A DNA stretch of 64,000 nt from Heliophilum fasciatum (GTDB lineage: Bacteria; Bacillota; Desulfitobacteriia; Heliobacteriales; Heliobacteriaceae), in assembly GCF_004341395.1 (NCBI RefSeq), contig NZ_SLXT01000004.1, positions 62,001 through 126,000 on the forward strand, read 5' to 3'. The notes beneath the pieces were generated by a model. That model saw nothing but the letters and a program-made list of their open reading frames with translations, did not search any database and was not told the origin of the DNA. Positions 60,247 through 64,000 of this stretch are shown piece by piece. Position 1 is the stretch's first letter. Each line of letters starts with the position of its first letter. A program made the position numbers and the translations under genes.

Positions 60247-61185
60247 TCACCTCAGAGGTAGTATACCCACTGCCTGTGATTTCCCTGCAAACGCTCGAAC
60301 CAAATGGGTAAGCACTTGATTGACCGGTGTGGGTACACCGTTGGCCTGGCCAAAAGCGACGATGGCACCGTTGATCATTTCAATTTCCGTTGGACGCCGG
60401 CCTTTGATATCTTGATACATACTGGAAAGATTCGCTCCGGTGCGAAAAGCGATTTCCTTGGTGCGCTCGACGATTTGCGGATCCGTTGTTACACCCGAGG
60501 CTAAGGCTACGGCTTGGCCTTCCTGTACAGCTTTCTCCATCAAGGATAGCAGTTCCGGCCGTTCCAGCAGCACACCGTTCGGGACCGCTAGCAACGCCGT
60601 TAAGGCATTGATCCCGACATTGACCAACAGCTTGTTCCAGATCGCCTGTTGCACATCGGAGGAGACCAGGCCATGCAGCCCGGCTTGGGTAAAGACCTCC
60701 GCAATAGCGGTAACCCGTGGTGTCACCGTTCCGTCCAGTTCGCCGATCAAGGTCGTGCCGCGGCCCGATAAGCGAATATAACCGGGCTCAATCACAGCGG
60801 CCCCAAAGGAAGTAGTGCCGACCAGTGTTCGCTTGGCACCAACAGCATTTCGGATCAACTCTTGGTGTCCAATACCGTTTTGGAGCGAAAGTACCACCGT
60901 ATGATCAGCAAGCAGCGGCGGCAGCGAAGCCAGTGCCCGTTTGGTTGCCGGTGCTTTGACCAGGATGATCACCAGATCGACAGGGCCAACCTCGGCAGCG
61001 CAGGTGGTAGCTTGGATTTTCAGCGAGATGGAATCATTGCCTTCCGCGATCATTACCCCGGTTTCCGACAAGCGCGTTGCCAGGGTATCTTTGGTATCAA
61101 TAACCCAAACATCTTGGCCGGCCAACGTCAGAAACCCAGCATAGAGACTGCCCATGGCACCGGCGCCGATGACGGCGATACGCAT
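60247..61185 (-). CDS. panE: Ketopantoate reductase
   Basis: The 312-residue enzyme reduces ketopantoate to pantoate with NADPH. The Rossmann motif G-A-G-A-M-G-S near residue 8 and the catalytic Lys in W-x-K-L-x-x-N-V-x-x-N-A near 187 are present. It is read just after panB (15 bases), linking the two steps. Its stop is seven bases from the ldh start. Confidence 0.9.
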   Translation of the reverse strand: MRIAVIGAGAMGSLYAGFLTLAGQDVWVIDTKDTLATRLSETGVMIAEGNDSISLKIQATTCAAEVGPVDLVIILVKAPATKRALASLPPLLADHTVVLSLQNGIGHQELIRNAVGAKRTLVGTTSFGAAVIEPGYIRLSGRGTTLIGELDGTVTPRVTAIAEVFTQAGLHGLVSSDVQQAIWNKLLVNVGINALTALLAVPNGVLLERPELLSLMEKAVQEGQAVALASGVTTDPQIVERTKEIAFRTGANLSSMYQDIKGRRPTEIEMINGAIVAFGQANGVPTPVNQVLTHLVRAFAGKSQAVGILPLR

Positions 61186-61199
61186 AGCGAACCACCTTT

Positions 61200-62039
61200 C
61201 TAGTAGAGGCGACGCGACTCATCACGCTCGCGATGCAGGCCAAACGAGTGGTCAGCATCGGGAAAGCGGCCCGTAGCCACATCCTGGGCGTATTCCGCTA
61301 AGGCTTGGCTGATCGTCTGGCCGACTTGCGCATATTGTTTGACGAACTTGGGAACAAAGCGATCATACATACCGATCAGATCATGAATGACCAAGACTTG
61401 ACCGTCACAATCAGGACCGGCACCGATGCCGATCGTGGGCACTTTGAGCTGCCCGGTAATCTCGGCAGCCAGCGGTGCCGGGACGCATTCCAGAACGATG
61501 CTGCAAACGCCGGCCGCTTCCAAGGCCAGCGCGTCTTCGATGAGTTGCCGTGCCGTCGCTTCATCTTTGCCTTGTACCTTAAATCCGCCCAACTGTGTGG
61601 CCGTTTGCGGCGTCAAGCCAATATGCCCCATGACCGGAATGCCGGCTTCCACGATGGCCGCCACCGTGCGGGCCATGCGCACCCCGCCTTCCAGTTTGAC
61701 ACCGTCCACGGCGCCTTCTTGCATGAAGCGGTTGGCATTAGTAATCGCCTGTTCAATAGAAACGTTGTACGAACCAAAAGGCAAGTCGGCAAAGACCATC
61801 GTATCGGGGGCACCGGCCACAACGGGGCGACAGTGATGCAGCATTTGCTCCATCGTAACAGGAACCGTGCTGGTATAGCCCAGGACGGCCATACCAAGAG
61901 AATCACCGACAAGGATGATCTCGATGTCGCTACCATTGACCAGATGGGCAAAAGGATAATCGTACGCTGTGATTACACGGATTTTCTTGCCTTCTTGCTT
62001 GTACGTTTGCAGTTGCGGTATGGTTAAACGTTTTTTCAT
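61200..62039 (-). CDS. panB: 3-methyl-2-oxobutanoate hydroxymethyltransferase
   Basis: The protein (279 residues) forms ketopantoate from 2-oxoisovalerate and methylene-tetrahydrofolate. Motifs are T-A-Y-D-Y-P-F near residue 25, V-G-D-S-L-G-M near 45, K-L-E-G-G near 113, G-H-I-G-L-T-P-Q near 137 and I-G-I-G-A-G near 197. ATG 62039 is preceded by AAAGGCGG; the longer open frame has no ribosome site. panC and panD are not in the window. Confidence 0.94.
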   Translation of the reverse strand: MKKRLTIPQLQTYKQEGKKIRVITAYDYPFAHLVNGSDIEIILVGDSLGMAVLGYTSTVPVTMEQMLHHCRPVVAGAPDTMVFADLPFGSYNVSIEQAITNANRFMQEGAVDGVKLEGGVRMARTVAAIVEAGIPVMGHIGLTPQTATQLGGFKVQGKDEATARQLIEDALALEAAGVCSIVLECVPAPLAAEITGQLKVPTIGIGAGPDCDGQVLVIHDLIGMYDRFVPKFVKQYAQVGQTISQALAEYAQDVATGRFPDADHSFGLHRERDESRRLY

Positions 62040-62070
62040 CAAATGAACCGCCTTTCTGAATGGGGGAAGT

Positions 62071-62460
62071 TTATTGGGTTTCACCACGCCACTCGGTCAT
62101 GCCGCCGGAAAAATTAAGTACATCGGTGAAACCGTTTTTGTGCAAGGTGCGGGCAGCTAAAGCACTGCGTGCACCGGAAGCACAGATGACAATCACAGTT
62201 TTATCTTTATACTTGTCCAATTCAGCGAGACGATTTTTCAGATCGCCTGAGGGAATATTGAGCGCCCCCTTGGCGTGCCTGCCGGCAAACTCCGTCGGCG
62301 TGCGTACGTCCAACAGGAGCGTTTTATTTTTTTGCGCCAGCAAGGGCTTGGCTTCCTCATACTTGATCGATTTGATACCGGAATTGAGCACCGTCTTGAC
62401 CACGAGATAGCCGAGCACGACCGTACCGGCCGTTGCAATGAATGACTGCAATGGATCCAT
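62071..62460 (-). CDS. Membrane-anchored rhodanese-like protein
   Basis: The 129-residue protein has a transmembrane helix (about 6-26) and one rhodanese domain with L-L-L-D-V-R-T-P-x-E-F near 48, H-x-x-G-A-x-N-I-P near 60 and the active Cys in C-A-S-G-A-R-S near 92. The loop length suits sulfur or selenium transfer from small thiols. ATG 62460 follows AGGAGGG. It lies upstream of panB with 31 bases between, perhaps in the same transcript. Confidence 0.88.
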   Translation of the reverse strand: MDPLQSFIATAGTVVLGYLVVKTVLNSGIKSIKYEEAKPLLAQKNKTLLLDVRTPTEFAGRHAKGALNIPSGDLKNRLAELDKYKDKTVIVICASGARSALAARTLHKNGFTDVLNFSGGMTEWRGETQ

Positions 62461-62520
62461 TATAGTAACCCTCCTGGCACGCATAATTATCAGTTTAGAA
62501 TAGGAGAAAAAACAGAACAA

Positions 62521-62549
62521 TTGTATCGAGATGCAATAAAAGCTATAAT
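62521..62549 (+). promoter_or_regulatory. Promoter of the JAMM-like gene
   Basis: TTGTAT (62521-62526) and perfect TATAAT (62544-62549) are 17 bases apart, 33 bases before the TTG start. Confidence 0.8.
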
Positions 62550-62582
62550 TAGTGAAAGCATGGATCGAAAGGGTGTCGCAAT

Positions 62583-63611
62583 TTGTCCGAAGAAACCCGC
62601 ATTGAGCGGTTAAAAATTGAGATAACGGAAAAAGTAGCGACAGAAGTAGCCAGTTGGCTCGAAAAAACTGACCAAGTTTCGGGCGGACTGCTTCTGGGTA
62701 ATGTATATTTTCAAGAAAAACGCAGCAAAATTTATGGATTAGCCCGTATTGAAGCGATGCTACCGGCACGTCATGCTGAAATTATAGCAAATCGCGTCTG
62801 GTTTACCAGTGCTACTTGGCAAGAATGGGATCGATTGCGCAGTTCCTACGATAATATGTCCGTTTTGGGATGGGTTCATAGCCATCCTGGCAGCGGTGCT
62901 CGTTTTACCGAATCGGATCTGACGATTCAACAAACTTACTTTACCAAACCGTGGCACATTGCCTGGATTGTCGATCCCAAAGCGCCGAGCGAAGCCATGT
63001 ACGGTTGGCAGCAAGAGACGATCGTGGCGATTCCGGAATGGCAAACGATTCAAATGACCAGTGGCAATCTGAATTCGTCGCAACGTAGCCAAAATCCTCC
63101 TTCCTGGCAAGAAAAGACAGTTCAGCTTCCGGTGGTGCCGCCGGCGATTCAACCACCGCCGTCCGGCGTGATCTTGCAAAGTGAGCCGGGGCGACCGAAC
63201 TTTTTTTCGGTCATTGCTGCACCGCGTTTGGAGCAACAAGATCGACTTGAGCAACCGGATCGATTGGAACCAAAGAATCGAGCGGAAACGTCAGGTACCG
63301 GTACGAACGCCAAAACATCCGGTGAAACGCCAGACGACGTGCCGCTGATCTGTGACTTTGACGCCAGTCGCTCGTCAAGTATCGCCCGGCTGCGTCCGGC
63401 GGCACAGGAAAGTGCCGCTACCGTCGACCGGGGACGAACCACCAAGCCGCCCTTTCCCAAAGCCAATCCAAATGGCAATGCCAAAGCCATCAATGAACGG
63501 ATGGGCTCTTCCGGTTTTTCCATCGGCAAGATGCTCGCCATCGTCTTTGCACTGATTGTGGCTACTGCGCTGGCTACCTTTGGCATCTACATGATTTTCG
63601 GGCCAAAGTAA
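62583..63611 (+). CDS. Tail-anchored JAMM/MPN-like protein
   Basis: The protein (342 residues) has an N-terminal MPN-like domain (about 5-150) with H-S-H-P near 99-102 and D112, the JAMM metal-ligand pattern, though Thr replaces the usual Ser at 109 and the expected Glu near 32 appears as Gln-Val. A long Pro/Gln/Asp-rich linker (about 165-310) with L-E-Q-x-D-R-L-E repeats leads to one C-terminal helix (about 315-338). JAMM enzymes cleave ubiquitin-like or other peptides; activity here is doubtful. TTG 62583 has only weak GAAAGG upstream. Confidence 0.75.
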   Translation: MSEETRIERLKIEITEKVATEVASWLEKTDQVSGGLLLGNVYFQEKRSKIYGLARIEAMLPARHAEIIANRVWFTSATWQEWDRLRSSYDNMSVLGWVHSHPGSGARFTESDLTIQQTYFTKPWHIAWIVDPKAPSEAMYGWQQETIVAIPEWQTIQMTSGNLNSSQRSQNPPSWQEKTVQLPVVPPAIQPPPSGVILQSEPGRPNFFSVIAAPRLEQQDRLEQPDRLEPKNRAETSGTGTNAKTSGETPDDVPLICDFDASRSSSIARLRPAAQESAATVDRGRTTKPPFPKANPNGNAKAINERMGSSGFSIGKMLAIVFALIVATALATFGIYMIFGPK

Positions 63612-63740
63612 TATCGCCGAAACTGCCAGATTTTGAGCCAGAAAGAAGGATTTTTCTGACTTTGCGCAGAACAAATGGACGGCAACATTGTCGATTGTTG
63701 TTGACAACGTCTCAGATCGAAGACAAGGCGGTGGACCCTC

Positions 63741-64000
63741 ATGATCGAACACGTTCCAGCCCTTTTGGCCGGTGACCGTCGCATTGCCGCCAAAATGATC
63801 TCCCTGGTGGAGAACAATGGCGACCAGAAGACCGAAATCTTAAAAGCCATTTACCCCCATACAGGCAAGGCCTATATTCTTGGCATTACCGGTTCCCCCG
63901 GAGCCGGCAAATCAAGCTTGACCGATCAGATCATCAGCCAGTACCGGCAGCGCGGCCAAAAAGTCGGCGTCATCGCTGTCGACCCGACCAGTCCTTTTAC
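63741..64000 (+). CDS. ArgK/MeaB-family GTPase, N-terminal part (cut by window end)
   Basis: The frame runs from ATG 63741 out of the window. The visible 86 residues start with the helical L-L-A-G-D-R-R-x-x-A-K-x-I family motif, then G-I-T-G-S-P-G-A-G-K-S-S-L (P-loop) and V-G-V-I-A-V-D-P-T-S-P-F, all typical of MeaB. These proteins guard B12-dependent mutases such as methylmalonyl-CoA mutase. The mutase genes are probably just beyond the edge. AAGGCGGTGG precedes the start. Confidence 0.88.
   Translation, partial: MIEHVPALLAGDRRIAAKMISLVENNGDQKTEILKAIYPHTGKAYILGITGSPGAGKSSLTDQIISQYRQRGQKVGVIAVDPTSPF

Noticed and set aside
1-64000. tRNA, rRNA, CRISPR, insertion sequence or prophage genes
   Set aside because: No tRNA cloverleaf ends, rRNA cores, regularly spaced repeats, transposase or integrase motifs were found on reading both strands.

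Overview
The window reads as a chromosomal segment from a low-to-mid G+C Gram-positive anaerobe of the class Clostridia. The evidence is the strong AGGAGG-type ribosome sites, frequent GTG/TTG starts, remA, a PASTA kinase with its PP2C phosphatase, SleB-type hydrolase, DUF3243/DUF896 proteins, an FMN riboswitch, and a ferredoxin-dependent 2-oxoglutarate oxidoreductase. Gene content resembles the Peptococcaceae/Heliobacteriaceae side of the class, but no marker here fixes the genus. No rRNA, tRNA, CRISPR, transposase or prophage genes were seen; nearly everything is vertically inherited core or near-core metabolism.

Region 1 (1-22.1 kb) is a dense plus-strand housekeeping run. It holds the end of a P-type ATPase, dapF, yicC-remA-gmk-rpoZ-coaBC, metK, then a long chain with many ATGA-type overlaps: priA, def, fmt, a DUF116 protein, rsmB, rlmN, stp, prkC, rsgA and rpe. 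A riboflavin operon follows (ribD-ribE-ribBA-ribH), driven by a consensus promoter overlapping the end of rpe and controlled by an FMN riboswitch with a terminator. hslO (Hsp33) and a Nif3-like protein close the region.

Region 2 (23-34 kb) is more accessory. It has a soluble PAS histidine kinase, a UspA gene interrupted by one in-frame stop, a zinc-ribbon gene with a long structured leader, mutY, an ABC-2 exporter, a Fur-box-controlled feoB followed by three small Cys-rich or membrane proteins, glutamine-dependent NAD synthetase, and a rubredoxin-like protein.

Region 3 (34-44.6 kb) carries DUF3243 and DUF896 proteins, nth, a 2-hydroxyacid dehydrogenase, an unrecognised 341-residue protein with GluQ-RS, a DUF815 AAA ATPase, psd, a SleB-like hydrolase, and a membrane-anchored DUF2334 deacetylase-like protein next to a response regulator with a degenerate GGDEF domain.

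Region 4 (44.7-55 kb) is carbon, nitrogen and one-carbon metabolism: korDABC, a methionine synthase split into a separate activation-domain protein plus an 816-residue catalytic protein, and an archaeal-style three-gene glutamate synthase with an apparent attenuator in its leader.

Region 5 (55-64 kb, mostly minus strand) has an SPFH protein with a ribbon-helix-helix protein and an 11-bp-phased repeat array in their promoter, ilvA, a membrane-anchored beta-propeller protein, ldh-panE-panB, a rhodanese, a divergent JAMM-like membrane protein, and the start of an ArgK/MeaB GTPase. The most unusual signals are the SPFH/RHH repeat array, the structured leader of the zinc-ribbon gene, the JAMM-like protein lacking the usual Glu, and the small-protein cluster behind feoB.
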